DNA of 7,609 nucleotides from an uncultured Bacteroidales bacterium (GTDB lineage Bacteria; Bacteroidota; Bacteroidia; Bacteroidales; Paludibacteraceae): positions 1 to 7,609 of the forward strand of contig CAIQOG010000089.1 of assembly GCA_903873355.1 (NCBI GenBank), read 5' to 3'. Positions 1-7,207 of the stretch are shown piece after piece. The position numbers and the translations under genes are program-made. Numbering within the stretch: position 1 is the first letter of the stretch; each line of letters begins with the position of its first letter. Under the pieces are notes generated by a model, which was given only the letters and a program-made list of their open reading frames with translations, ran no database searches and was not told the origin of the DNA.

Positions 1-216
1 ACCATACTTACACCATTTACCGGTCAACGGGTAAGTATGGTAGTAATGTGGCGAAACAAATACGACCCAACACTAAGTGGAAGTCATTTTTACTCAGTTT
101 TTGCAGGACATGCATCAGCACCCGATTTTGTTACCATGTACAAAAGTCCGTTAAGCCTGTTTAGCAAGGATTTACCTAATATGTATATGCTTGCAGACAG
201 TGTTACAGTCAAATAA
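1..216 (+). CDS. C-terminal tail of a probable GH26 endo-beta-1,4-mannanase (5' end outside window)
   Basis: Frame 1 is open from the left edge to the TAA at 214-216, giving 71 residues with no start in view. The fragment carries a pattern I recognise from the last barrel strand and C-terminal helix of Bacteroidota GH26 mannanases: a hydrophobic strand ending in MWRN (residues 16-19), then HFY (29-31), AGHASAPDF (35-43), and a close of the type LFSKDLPNMY (53-62). GH26 enzymes hydrolyse internal beta-1,4 bonds of mannan, glucomannan or galactomannan. Both catalytic glutamates would lie upstream, so activity cannot be judged. The protein ends nine residues after the NMY motif, so this gene has no T9SS sorting tail; surface lipoprotein or periplasmic location would depend on the unseen N-terminus. 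The GH2 beta-mannosidase downstream supports the call. The identification rests on recalled family motifs in a short fragment. Confidence 0.65.
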   Translation, partial: TILTPFTGQRVSMVVMWRNKYDPTLSGSHFYSVFAGHASAPDFVTMYKSPLSLFSKDLPNMYMLADSVTVK

Positions 217-259
217 TTAAAAATTTATATTCAAATCAAATACTTTTAAATTTATTATT

Positions 260-3200
260 ATGAAATCAATTTTTCTATCACTCTATGTTGTGTTACTGTC
301 AATAAGCATAAATGCTCAGACAATGAACCAACGTTTTTTTCTTGATTTTGGTCCGAATGATGTAACCAACGGAAATATAACTGTTAGTCCGGATGCAAAT
401 GGAAATTCCTGGACCAATGTGAATGGAACTGCTTTAAATAATAGTGCAACTTTAGTTAATACAGCCAATGTTACCACAAGCTATGTTTTAACTACTACGG
501 TTGCCTGTTCAAAAAATGGAATTCTTAATGGCGCTTTATTAACCCCTGATCCGGCTCTTTTAGGCGAAATGGCCATCAATACAGCTACACAGGACTATTT
601 CTTTAATGGTGTGGCAGCTTCATTCAAATTATCAGGATTGAATCCATCAAAAGGATATAAATTCTATGCATTTGGGAGTAGAAACACTACTGAAATCAGA
701 ACAACTCAATATGTTTTTACCGGAATTAACTCATTTACGGGCACGAATCAAACTTCGGGAACAGGCCTGGGCGGTGGAACAATTAATCAAAACACACAAA
801 CTTTTCTGGCTTCAACCATCATAAGTCCTACTGCAGCCGGTGTAATTACCATCGATGTTTCAAAAGTTGCAGGTACATACTGGCATTTGAATATGATGAA
901 GATTGAGGAGTATAATTCTGCTCCTCTTGAAAGTATTACCGTAACAGGTAAAAGTGTTTCTGCGGCTGAAGGAACCTATCAGATGACAGCCACAGTTTCG
1001 CCTATCAATGCAGTAAAAGAAGTAAGCTGGAGTGTAGATAATACTGATGTTGCCACTATTGGTGCTTCAGGTTTACTTAAAGCAAAAAAAGACGGGACAA
1101 TAACAGTAACGGCAACTACAAAAGATCCTACTTCAACTGTAAGTGGTAGTTTGCAACTATCGGTTATCGGTGCAAAGATTTCTGCCATTCAGAGTTTGTT
1201 TCTCGATTTTGGAACATCTGCTGCCTTAACTACAAGTCCGGATGCAAATGGTAATTATTGGAATAATATCACAGACCCGACTGCAACAGCAGCTGCAGTA
1301 CCTTTGGTAAATAGTATAAACACTACGACCGGTTATAGTCAAAAAATGGTAACTGCCTTAAGTGCCTATGATGTGAGTGCAGGTGGGTTGGCAGCTCCGG
1401 ATCCTTTACTTTTAGGCGAATTTGCAGTTGCAACGGCTACACAGGATTACTTTGGGAATAGTTCAACCGGAAGTATGAAATTTACAGATTTAAATCCCAA
1501 TTCTGCTTATAAATTTAAGATTTTTGGCAGTAGGAATACTACAGAAACTAGAGTTGCACAATACGATTTAGTTGGATTAAATACTTCTTCGGGCACACTA
1601 CAAACAGCCGGAGTTAATTTGGGAGGTCCTGGTTACAATGGAAATACAAGTACTATTTATTCATCAGGGTTTGTGGTGCCAAATACATCCAATGAAATTT
1701 CGCTTACACTCACAAAATTGTCAGGCAGCAATAACAATATTAACTTACTTAAAATTGAAGAATATAACCATACTCCTATTACAGATATAACAGTTACAAG
1801 TCAAACAGTAAGTGGAACTACTGGAGCTTATCAAATGACAGCAACAGTTGCTCCTTCAACTGCAATATTTCAGGATGTTACCTGGAGTGTGGATAATCCG
1901 GCTAATGCCACTATTGATAATACCGGATTACTCATTGCAAAAACTAGTGGAACTGTTACAGTTACTGCAACCACTAAAGATCCGTCTTCGACAATAAGTG
2001 GTACTTTACAAATGAATGTCGCTATTGAAAATGTAACAAGTATTACGGTAACCAGCGCACTTGTTAATAATAGCAGTAACACCCTACAGATGACTGCCAC
2101 TGTTTCACCTTCAACTGCCACTTTCAAAGGAGTAAAATGGAGTATCGATAACCCAACATTAGCTTCAATTGATTCTACCGGTTTTATTATTGTGAAGGCG
2201 AATGGAACGCTAACAGTGACTGCTACTACCACGCAGCCAAACTCTGCTATTAGTGGTACTAGTCAGATTGTGACTGCAGTTGATGATGCATTGCTTAACA
2301 AATCTAAAATATCAGTTATGGGTTCATCTGTTCCATCAGGTGCCGGTGCTACAACTGTGGCACAGGGTTATGTGGGTTTGTACACCAAATTATTACAAGA
2401 TAGATACACCAATTCTACTGGATTAAACTGGAATGTAGCTAATATCTCTGTTGGTGGTGACAATACGATAAAAGTTATGGCTCGATGGAATACCGACTTA
2501 ATTCCTCAATACAGTAAGTATGTAATGTATGCTTTATCTTTAGGAAATGAAGGTATTCTGGGTGGAGGTCAGCCAATATTCAATCAGTTTAAGACAAACA
2601 TGCTATTATTAATTGATAACGCCAGAAAAAAAGGTATGTATCCTGTTGTAACAAATTGCTATACGCGTGCTGATTTTACGGCAGTTGAATATGAATTTAT
2701 CAAGCAGATGAATCTCCTTATTCACGAATGGGATGTGCCAAGTGTTAACCTGTTAGGTGCTATTGATGATGGAACAGGGAAATGGCCGGTTGGTTATCAG
2801 TACGATACAGCCCACCCGAATGATGCCGGACATATTGAACTTGCTATGGCAGTTGTACCTTCATTGTACGATGCTATTAAGGCAGGTAAAGCCTTGCCAG
2901 TTAAAGCTTCAGGAACTTATTTGACATTAGGTAAATCATTGTCAACTCAAAATCAGATTGCATTAACTCCGGAAAATACAATTCATCCATTTACCGTTTC
3001 ATTCGATGTAAAAACAACAGACACAGGTACAATTGCCTCGTTTAAACAAGGAGTTTCAGTTGGTACGGTAAGTATTAATGCATCCGGCATGTTGTGTTAT
3101 CAATCACCAAATGGCGGCTCACTTACAGGCTTAGTGGCTGTTAACAACGGCCAATGGCATAAAATTACATTAACTCACTTCTACGCTCGCGGAGAAACTG

Positions 3201-3748
3201 TTTTATATGCTGATAATATCGCTATTGGAAGTATTAGCGAAAAACTGGAAGCTCTTTCATTTTATTTAAGTGATAAAGACGCTCCAAACGCAGTCGACTT
3301 CCGTGAATTATATTTCTATCGTTCGGGTATGAATGCCTACGAAGTTTCCGCTTTGAATAATGGCCGAATGCTTAAATCAAGCTTAGAGATATATTCACCA
3401 CTTGATGGGCAAAAAACACTGTCGAATGATATTCTAATGAATCTGGCGCAAAGTACAAATACGATAAAACTTATTGAGATTCCTACAAAAGTTACTGACA
3501 TTTCGTATCTGAATGCTGTTTCAGCTTCCCCGAATCCAGTTGCTGACAAATTGTTTGTTAATGGAATTAGCTCTGCCAAAAACATTTCGGGCACAATTTA
3601 TGGTGTCGATGGTAGAGTAGTGCTTTCAAATATCATATTGAATAATAATCAGTTAAATGTCTCATCACTTCAGGCAGGTTCATATATTTTATCTATGAAA
3701 AACAATGATTCTAATGAGAACTTCAGATTGAACTTTATTAAAAAATAG
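260..3748 (+). CDS. Modular secreted SGNH/GDSL-type esterase with BIG2, LamG-like and T9SS sorting domains
   Basis: This 1162-residue protein starts at an ATG 43 bp after the upstream stop. Residues 1-19 are a signal peptide with likely cleavage after INA. Modules follow in order: module A (26-218), BIG2-type Ig domain (223-303), module A (313-503), two BIG2 domains (507-587, 591-673), SGNH hydrolase (about 681-876), LamG-like beta-sandwich (about 884-1035, with NNGQWHKI at 962-969) and a type A T9SS tail (about 1085-1162, with SPNP at 1090-1093, VDGRVV, and LQAGSYIL). SGNH signatures are GSS (probable nucleophile Ser690), VGGDN (Gly733 of block II), GNE (Asn763) and DTAHPNDAGH (Asp849, His852). 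The protein should cross the outer membrane by T9SS and be anchored to or released from the surface. Between a mannanase and a mannosidase, deacetylation of mannan is the best guess for its substrate; other sugar esters remain possible. No frameshift or missing catalytic residue is seen. Confidence 0.88.
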   Translation: MKSIFLSLYVVLLSISINAQTMNQRFFLDFGPNDVTNGNITVSPDANGNSWTNVNGTALNNSATLVNTANVTTSYVLTTTVACSKNGILNGALLTPDPALLGEMAINTATQDYFFNGVAASFKLSGLNPSKGYKFYAFGSRNTTEIRTTQYVFTGINSFTGTNQTSGTGLGGGTINQNTQTFLASTIISPTAAGVITIDVSKVAGTYWHLNMMKIEEYNSAPLESITVTGKSVSAAEGTYQMTATVSPINAVKEVSWSVDNTDVATIGASGLLKAKKDGTITVTATTKDPTSTVSGSLQLSVIGAKISAIQSLFLDFGTSAALTTSPDANGNYWNNITDPTATAAAVPLVNSINTTTGYSQKMVTALSAYDVSAGGLAAPDPLLLGEFAVATATQDYFGNSSTGSMKFTDLNPNSAYKFKIFGSRNTTETRVAQYDLVGLNTSSGTLQTAGVNLGGPGYNGNTSTIYSSGFVVPNTSNEISLTLTKLSGSNNNINLLKIEEYNHTPITDITVTSQTVSGTTGAYQMTATVAPSTAIFQDVTWSVDNPANATIDNTGLLIAKTSGTVTVTATTKDPSSTISGTLQMNVAIENVTSITVTSALVNNSSNTLQMTATVSPSTATFKGVKWSIDNPTLASIDSTGFIIVKANGTLTVTATTTQPNSAISGTSQIVTAVDDALLNKSKISVMGSSVPSGAGATTVAQGYVGLYTKLLQDRYTNSTGLNWNVANISVGGDNTIKVMARWNTDLIPQYSKYVMYALSLGNEGILGGGQPIFNQFKTNMLLLIDNARKKGMYPVVTNCYTRADFTAVEYEFIKQMNLLIHEWDVPSVNLLGAIDDGTGKWPVGYQYDTAHPNDAGHIELAMAVVPSLYDAIKAGKALPVKASGTYLTLGKSLSTQNQIALTPENTIHPFTVSFDVKTTDTGTIASFKQGVSVGTVSINASGMLCYQSPNGGSLTGLVAVNNGQWHKITLTHFYARGETVLYADNIAIGSISEKLEALSFYLSDKDAPNAVDFRELYFYRSGMNAYEVSALNNGRMLKSSLEIYSPLDGQKTLSNDILMNLAQSTNTIKLIEIPTKVTDISYLNAVSASPNPVADKLFVNGISSAKNISGTIYGVDGRVVLSNIILNNNQLNVSSLQAGSYILSMKNNDSNENFRLNFIKK
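335..913 (+). repeat. Module A, copy 1 (unrecognised ~190-residue domain)
   Basis: This stretch encodes residues 26-218 of the esterase, right after the signal peptide. It opens with FFLDFG and closes with MKIEEYN, and is rich in Thr, Ser, Asn and Gly with alternating hydrophobic residues, which suggests an all-beta fold. Blocks shared with copy 2 include LDFG, SPDANGN, PDPxLLGE, TATQDYF, FGSRNTTE and KIEEYN. I do not recognise a named family. Its position before Ig-like spacers suggests a binding module (inference). Confidence 0.75.
926..2278 (+). repeat. Three BIG2-type bacterial Ig-like domains (926-1168, 1778-2020, 2030-2278)
   Basis: Each copy of about 80 residues follows the BIG2 pattern: an opening ITVT strand, then YQMTATVSP or LQMTATVSP, then W-S-[VI]-D-N, a middle A-[TS]-I, then a G-[LF] turn, then GT-[ILV]-TVTATT, and a closing SG-[ST]-xQ strand. 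Copies 1 and 2 each follow a module A; copy 3 directly follows copy 2 and leads into the SGNH domain. Such domains usually act as stiff spacers on secreted enzymes. Copies 2 and 3 are separated by only three residues. Confidence 0.88.
1196..1768 (+). repeat. Module A, copy 2
   Basis: This stretch encodes residues 313-503, from LFLDFG to KIEEYN, and aligns with copy 1 almost end to end with few length differences. At the DNA level the copies have diverged, but a 17-nt identical stretch, AGTCCGGATGCAAATGG, remains at 386-402 and 1235-1251. A BIG2 domain follows each copy, so the duplicated unit was probably module A plus BIG2 together. Confidence 0.8.
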
Positions 3749-3753
3749 TGATG
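3746..3753 (+). promoter_or_regulatory. Stop/start junction between esterase and mannosidase genes
   Basis: The sequence TAGTGATG contains the esterase stop (TAG 3746-3748), a possible GTG start sharing the last G of that stop (3748-3750), and an ATG start immediately after (3751-3753). GTG and ATG are in the same frame, so the two choices differ by one N-terminal residue. ATG is preferred as the stronger start. No clear purine-rich ribosome-binding site precedes it; the upstream bases are an A-run, as is usual in this phylum. The arrangement suggests cotranscription and translational coupling. Confidence 0.6.
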
Positions 3754-6336
3754 TTAAAACCTAAATGTGCCTTTTATCAATTCATTTTGATCGTGATGCT
3801 TCAGCTTGTGTTTTCATCATTGCTGGCAAATCCATACTCGTTGGAAATAAACAACGGTTGGAAGTTTAAACAATCCGACTCAACGAACTGGTATAAGGCA
3901 CAGGTGCCCGGATGTGTTCATACCGATTTGTTGAACAACAAACTGATTGAAGATCCATATTACAGAACCAATGAACGCAAATTGCAGTGGATCGATAAGG
4001 TAGACTGGGAGTATGAAACAAACTTTAATCTGTCCGCTGAGTTTATTGCAAAAGATAAGATAGAACTTGATTTTAAAGGACTGGATACATTTGCTGATGT
4101 ATACCTAAACGGGATAAAGATTCTTTCTGCGGACAATATGTTTCGTGAATGGTTAGTCGATGTAAAATCGGTAGCCAAGCCCGGTGAAAACTTCTTGCAA
4201 GTCAGATTTCAATCACCAATCAAAAAAGGACTTGAACTGCAGAAATCTTTTGGAATATTCCTTCCTGCAGTCAACGATCAGGCCGAAAATGGGGGCTTAT
4301 CAAAGGATCAATTAGTCTGCCCTTTTATTCGTAAAGCTCCCTATCATTTTGGTTGGGATTGGGGACCACGATTTGTAACTTCTGGCATTTGGAAACCCGT
4401 TTTAATTCGGGCATGGAATGACCTGAAAATTGAAGATTTGTATGTGATGCAGAAATCATTGACTGATAATTTTGCCGTTTTGAATGCTCAGGTTCAGGTT
4501 CAATCTACAAAAAACCAACGGTCCATTGTCGAGATTTCAACGGGTGAGAAAACGAAAATATCGAAAACGGTTGAGTTAAATATAGGGACTAATCTGGTTG
4601 AAATTCCATTTGAAATCAAAAACCCAAAACGTTGGTGGACAAATGGATTAGGAAAACCTAATTTATATACGATTACTGCCGGGGTTAAATCAGGTAATTC
4701 ATTTGATTCTAAAAGTCGGGAAATCGGTCTCCGCACGTTGCGATTAATTCAAAAACCGGATAGTGCCGGACATACTTTTTATTTCGAACTGAATGGAATT
4801 CCTGTTTTTGCAAAAGGAGAAAATCACATACCCAACGATATGTTTTTAAACCGTGTCACAAAGGATGTTTATGATTGGGAGATAAATACCGCTGTCAAAT
4901 CAAATCTGAACATGTTGCGTGTTTGGGGTGGTGGAATTTACGAAGACGATTATTTCTATCAACTTTGCGACCGCAATGGGATACTGGTGTGGCAGGATTT
5001 TATGTTTGCCTGTTCGATGTATCCCGGGAATGATGCTTTTCTGAGTTCAGTAACAAAAGAAGCAGACTATCAGGTTAAGCGACTTCGAAACCACCCTTCC
5101 ATAGCTCTTTGGTGTGGAAATAACGAAATAGATGTTGCCTGGCAAAATGAAAGTAAAACCGGTGGCTGGGGCTGGAAAAACGCTTATAGTGTCGAAAAAC
5201 GAGAACAAGTTTGGAAAGCGTATGATACCATTTTTAATCATATTTTGGCAGATGCAGTAAAAACTTTGTCGCCGGATGCAGCCTATTGGCAATCATCTCC
5301 TTCAAGTATTGTCCCGAAAAAGTATGCTACAAATTCAAATCCGGATGGTGATAGTCATTATTGGGGTGTTTGGCATGCGCGTGAACCCTTTGAAAACTAT
5401 TCAAAAAATATCGGGCGATTTATGAGCGAATATGGATTCCAGTCTTTCCCTGAATTTGAGTCAATAAAAAAGTTCGCATTACCGGAAGACTATAACATTG
5501 AATCGGATGTAATGCGCCATCATCAACGGAGTGCTATCGGAAATATGGCGATCAAAGACTATATGAAAATGTATTATCATGTTCCGGATAATTTCGAGAA
5601 ATTCCTTTATGTAGGTCAGGTTTTACAGGCTTATGGAATTCAGTCCGCCATCGAAGCACATCGTCGGGCAATGCCGTATAATATGGGATCGTTGGTGTGG
5701 CAAATCAACGACTGCTGGCCAGTGGCTTCATGGTCAAGCTGCGATTATTTCCACCGTTGGAAAGCCCTGCAATATGAAATTAAACGTTCCTTCGAACCGA
5801 TTATCATTTCGGCCTATTCAAAAGCTGAAAAAACCTGCGTCACAGTTGTATCTGATAAATTATACGAAATTTCAGCACAATTTGAAATAAAGGTATGTGA
5901 TTTTAAAGGCAAAGTTTTACAATCCAAAATTATTCCTGTAAAAATAAAAGCCAATGGTGTTACTGATGTTTTATCGCAATCTACTTCTAAATTTACTGAC
6001 AATCTTAATGGAGTATATATGTCATGTACGTTAAAATCCCCTGAAAAGATACTAGCTCAGAAAACCTATTATTTTACACAACCAAAAAATCTTCAATTAC
6101 CAAAACCAACCATTACTTCGACTGTTTTAAAGAAAGGAGATGTCTGGGAAATTACCTTGAAATCTGATGTGCTGGCAAAAGATGTCTACATGAATTTTGC
6201 AGGGATTGAAGGATTCTTCAGTGATAATTATTTTGATTTGATTCCCGGAGTTACGCGGAAAATAACATTTATGCCAAAGGATAAAGCTTTTTTGCCTGTC
6301 AAGCTGGAGTTGATTTCATTAGTTGATAGTCATTGA
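3751..6336 (+). CDS. GH2 beta-mannosidase, exported to the periplasm
   Basis: The product (861 residues from ATG 3751; one more from GTG 3748) removes beta-1,4-linked mannose from non-reducing ends of manno-oligosaccharides. An N-terminal signal peptide has likely cleavage after SSLLA (residue 26), with no lipobox cysteine and no T9SS tail, so a periplasmic location is inferred. Domains are an N-terminal beta-sandwich (about 28-220, with GWDWGPR at 201-207), an Ig-like domain (about 225-330), a TIM barrel (about 335-690) and C-terminal Ig-like domains closing with the mannosidase-type motif FSDNYFDLIPG (823-833). Catalytic residues are visible: acid/base Glu459 in WCGNNE and nucleophile Glu560 in SEYGFQSFP. 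RVWGGG (390-395), typical of substrate-binding loops in this family, also points to mannosidase rather than galactosidase or glucuronidase. Length is normal for bacterial family members and all key residues are intact. It is the last gene of the apparent mannan operon. Confidence 0.95.
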   Translation: MLKPKCAFYQFILIVMLQLVFSSLLANPYSLEINNGWKFKQSDSTNWYKAQVPGCVHTDLLNNKLIEDPYYRTNERKLQWIDKVDWEYETNFNLSAEFIAKDKIELDFKGLDTFADVYLNGIKILSADNMFREWLVDVKSVAKPGENFLQVRFQSPIKKGLELQKSFGIFLPAVNDQAENGGLSKDQLVCPFIRKAPYHFGWDWGPRFVTSGIWKPVLIRAWNDLKIEDLYVMQKSLTDNFAVLNAQVQVQSTKNQRSIVEISTGEKTKISKTVELNIGTNLVEIPFEIKNPKRWWTNGLGKPNLYTITAGVKSGNSFDSKSREIGLRTLRLIQKPDSAGHTFYFELNGIPVFAKGENHIPNDMFLNRVTKDVYDWEINTAVKSNLNMLRVWGGGIYEDDYFYQLCDRNGILVWQDFMFACSMYPGNDAFLSSVTKEADYQVKRLRNHPSIALWCGNNEIDVAWQNESKTGGWGWKNAYSVEKREQVWKAYDTIFNHILADAVKTLSPDAAYWQSSPSSIVPKKYATNSNPDGDSHYWGVWHAREPFENYSKNIGRFMSEYGFQSFPEFESIKKFALPEDYNIESDVMRHHQRSAIGNMAIKDYMKMYYHVPDNFEKFLYVGQVLQAYGIQSAIEAHRRAMPYNMGSLVWQINDCWPVASWSSCDYFHRWKALQYEIKRSFEPIIISAYSKAEKTCVTVVSDKLYEISAQFEIKVCDFKGKVLQSKIIPVKIKANGVTDVLSQSTSKFTDNLNGVYMSCTLKSPEKILAQKTYYFTQPKNLQLPKPTITSTVLKKGDVWEITLKSDVLAKDVYMNFAGIEGFFSDNYFDLIPGVTRKITFMPKDKAFLPVKLELISLVDSH

Positions 6337-6445
6337 TGCTATTAAAGTACTTATCAAAATATTTTTTCAACTAAATTGAAGGATTTGTCTGCAAATAAAA
6401 AATTAATTGCACTGTAATTGATTAATTAGTTCTCTCTGATTTCGT

Positions 6446-6487
6446 AAGAGGCTGATTCATATTAAAATTTGAGCCAGCTTTCTTTTT
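6446..6487 (+). terminator. Candidate intrinsic terminator after the mannosidase gene
   Basis: An imperfect stem forms from AAG-A-GGCT (6446-6453) and AGCC-AG-CTT (6472-6480), with an 18-nt loop, followed by a T-rich run TCTTTTT (6481-6487). It lies about 110 bp after the mannosidase stop, the expected place for the operon's end. The stem is short and bulged, so termination strength is doubtful. Confidence 0.35.
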
Positions 6488-6615
6488 AATTTACGGTCAT
6501 ATAAATATGGTTAAGTATTGCAGGTTACTAATCTTATATCGGAAATCCTTAGGTTTTATATTAGTTTTTCATGCGTTAATTTTTTTTTATTAAGTTGTCG
6601 CATGGAACCTGCCTA

Positions 6616-6740
6616 CGGTAGGTAGGCTCGCAATGAACATGGACTTTTGGTTTAAACGCATGTTTTAATGCTCGTTTCATATGATAATAATTGTTTTTAA
6701 AAGTCATATGGAATTAGTCTTCCGTCAGGCAGGCTCCCAA
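6616..6740. repeat. Two copies of a GC-rich 18-nt intergenic element (6616-6633 and 6723-6740)
   Basis: CGGTAGGTAGGCTCGCAA and CGTCAGGCAGGCTCCCAA match at 14 of 18 positions and stand out from an AT-rich background. The first overlaps a hairpin, GCCTAC (6611-6616) with GTAGGC (6622-6627). The second sits in the loop of a GTCTT/AAGAC stem (6717-6721, 6739-6743). GC-rich CCTGCC/GGCAGG elements of this look are dispersed between genes in some Bacteroidota genomes (recalled, not checked here). Confidence 0.45.
6674..6714. repeat. Inverted repeat / hairpin of 11 bp around CATATG
   Basis: The left arm GTTTCATATGA (6674-6684) pairs with TCATATGGAAT (6704-6714) through nine Watson-Crick and two G-U pairs, with a 19-nt AT-rich loop. 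Each arm contains the self-complementary hexamer CATATG, so the arms could also be read as two binding half-sites. It is followed by GAATTAG rather than a T-run, which argues against a rightward terminator. Confidence 0.5.
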
Positions 6741-7094
6741 GACAGATTATCACTTTCTTTGGTGAACCACTTCGTTCATACTTGTTTTATAATAAATTAA
6801 CTATAGTATGAGGTCTTGCAGAATCCTCCTACAAATTACCTGAATTATTACAATACTTACTATTTGAACCTTCTTACCTTATAAGCCCTGTATAATCAAC
6901 AAAAAATACTCAGAGTGACTTTTTTGTATATTGCCGAAATACAGGAGTATTTGTCTTCTGAAACAAACTGGCAAATAAAATTGTGTATGTACGACGAAAT
7001 ATTGAGTAAACAGTTGATTTGATCCATAATGTTCTTTTACAAAAAAATCAATTATAAATAATCCAACTTAAGACCCGATTGAACTGACAGTTTA

Positions 7095-7168
7095 TGTCGA
7101 TTTTGAAAATAATTTCATGGCCAATTAAACATTTTCGATTTAGATTAGTCTAAAAAATAATATCGACA
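7095..7168 (+). ncRNA. Possible three-way-junction fold upstream of the last gene
   Basis: An outer stem TGTCGAT (7095-7101) with ATCGACA (7162-7168) encloses two further arms. One is GAAAAT-AATT (7105-7114) with AATT (7123-7126) and ATTTTC (7131-7136), leaving a 4-nt bulge. The other is TTTAGA (7139-7144) with TCTAAA (7149-7154) around a TTAG loop. It ends 78 nt before the next start codon. It matches no riboswitch or known leader that I recognise, and in AT-rich DNA such pairings can arise by chance. Confidence 0.2.
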
Positions 7169-7199
7169 ATATAAAGTCACTATTTTGCTTTGTTATTTG

Positions 7200-7207
7200 T
7201 ATTTTTG
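7200..7207 (+). promoter_or_regulatory. Candidate -7 promoter box for the last gene
   Basis: TATTTTTG fits the Bacteroidota -7 consensus TAnnTTTG exactly and lies 39 nt upstream of the ATG at 7247. A TTTG at 7184-7187 is too close (12-nt spacing) to be a normal -33 element, which should be about 19 nt away. If this promoter is used, the 7095-7168 fold would not be transcribed from it. Confidence 0.3.

Noticed and set aside
217..259. A separate promoter for the esterase gene (TACTTTTA at 241-248)
   Set aside because: It mismatches the last consensus base of TAnnTTTG, lies only 11 nt before the ATG, and the 43-bp gap fits cotranscription from upstream.
1870..2232. Long minus-strand open frames opposite the BIG2 repeats (also 979-1188)
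   Set aside because: They mirror Thr/Val-rich repeat codons on the + strand, which avoid stops on the complement. The predicted peptides are low-complexity valine-rich and match nothing.
335..2278. A CRISPR-like or tandem DNA repeat array
   Set aside because: The repetition is at protein-domain level with diverged codons and variable spacing; there are no short identical direct repeats with uniform spacers.
5633..5890. An 85-codon open frame on the + strand inside the mannosidase gene
   Set aside because: It is out of frame with an intact GH2 gene whose motifs run through the same bases, so it is a shadow.
6507..6593. A 28-codon ORF starting ATG GTT AAG with hydrophobic content, ending in a T-rich tract
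   Set aside because: It is very short, lacks a ribosome-binding site, and its composition simply reflects AT-rich DNA. A tiny membrane peptide cannot be excluded but nothing supports it.
6901..6925. An A6...T6 stem with inner ACT/AGT as a bidirectional terminator
   Set aside because: The stem is nearly all A-T with only a 3-bp inner helix and no GC clamp, and no convergent gene ends nearby.
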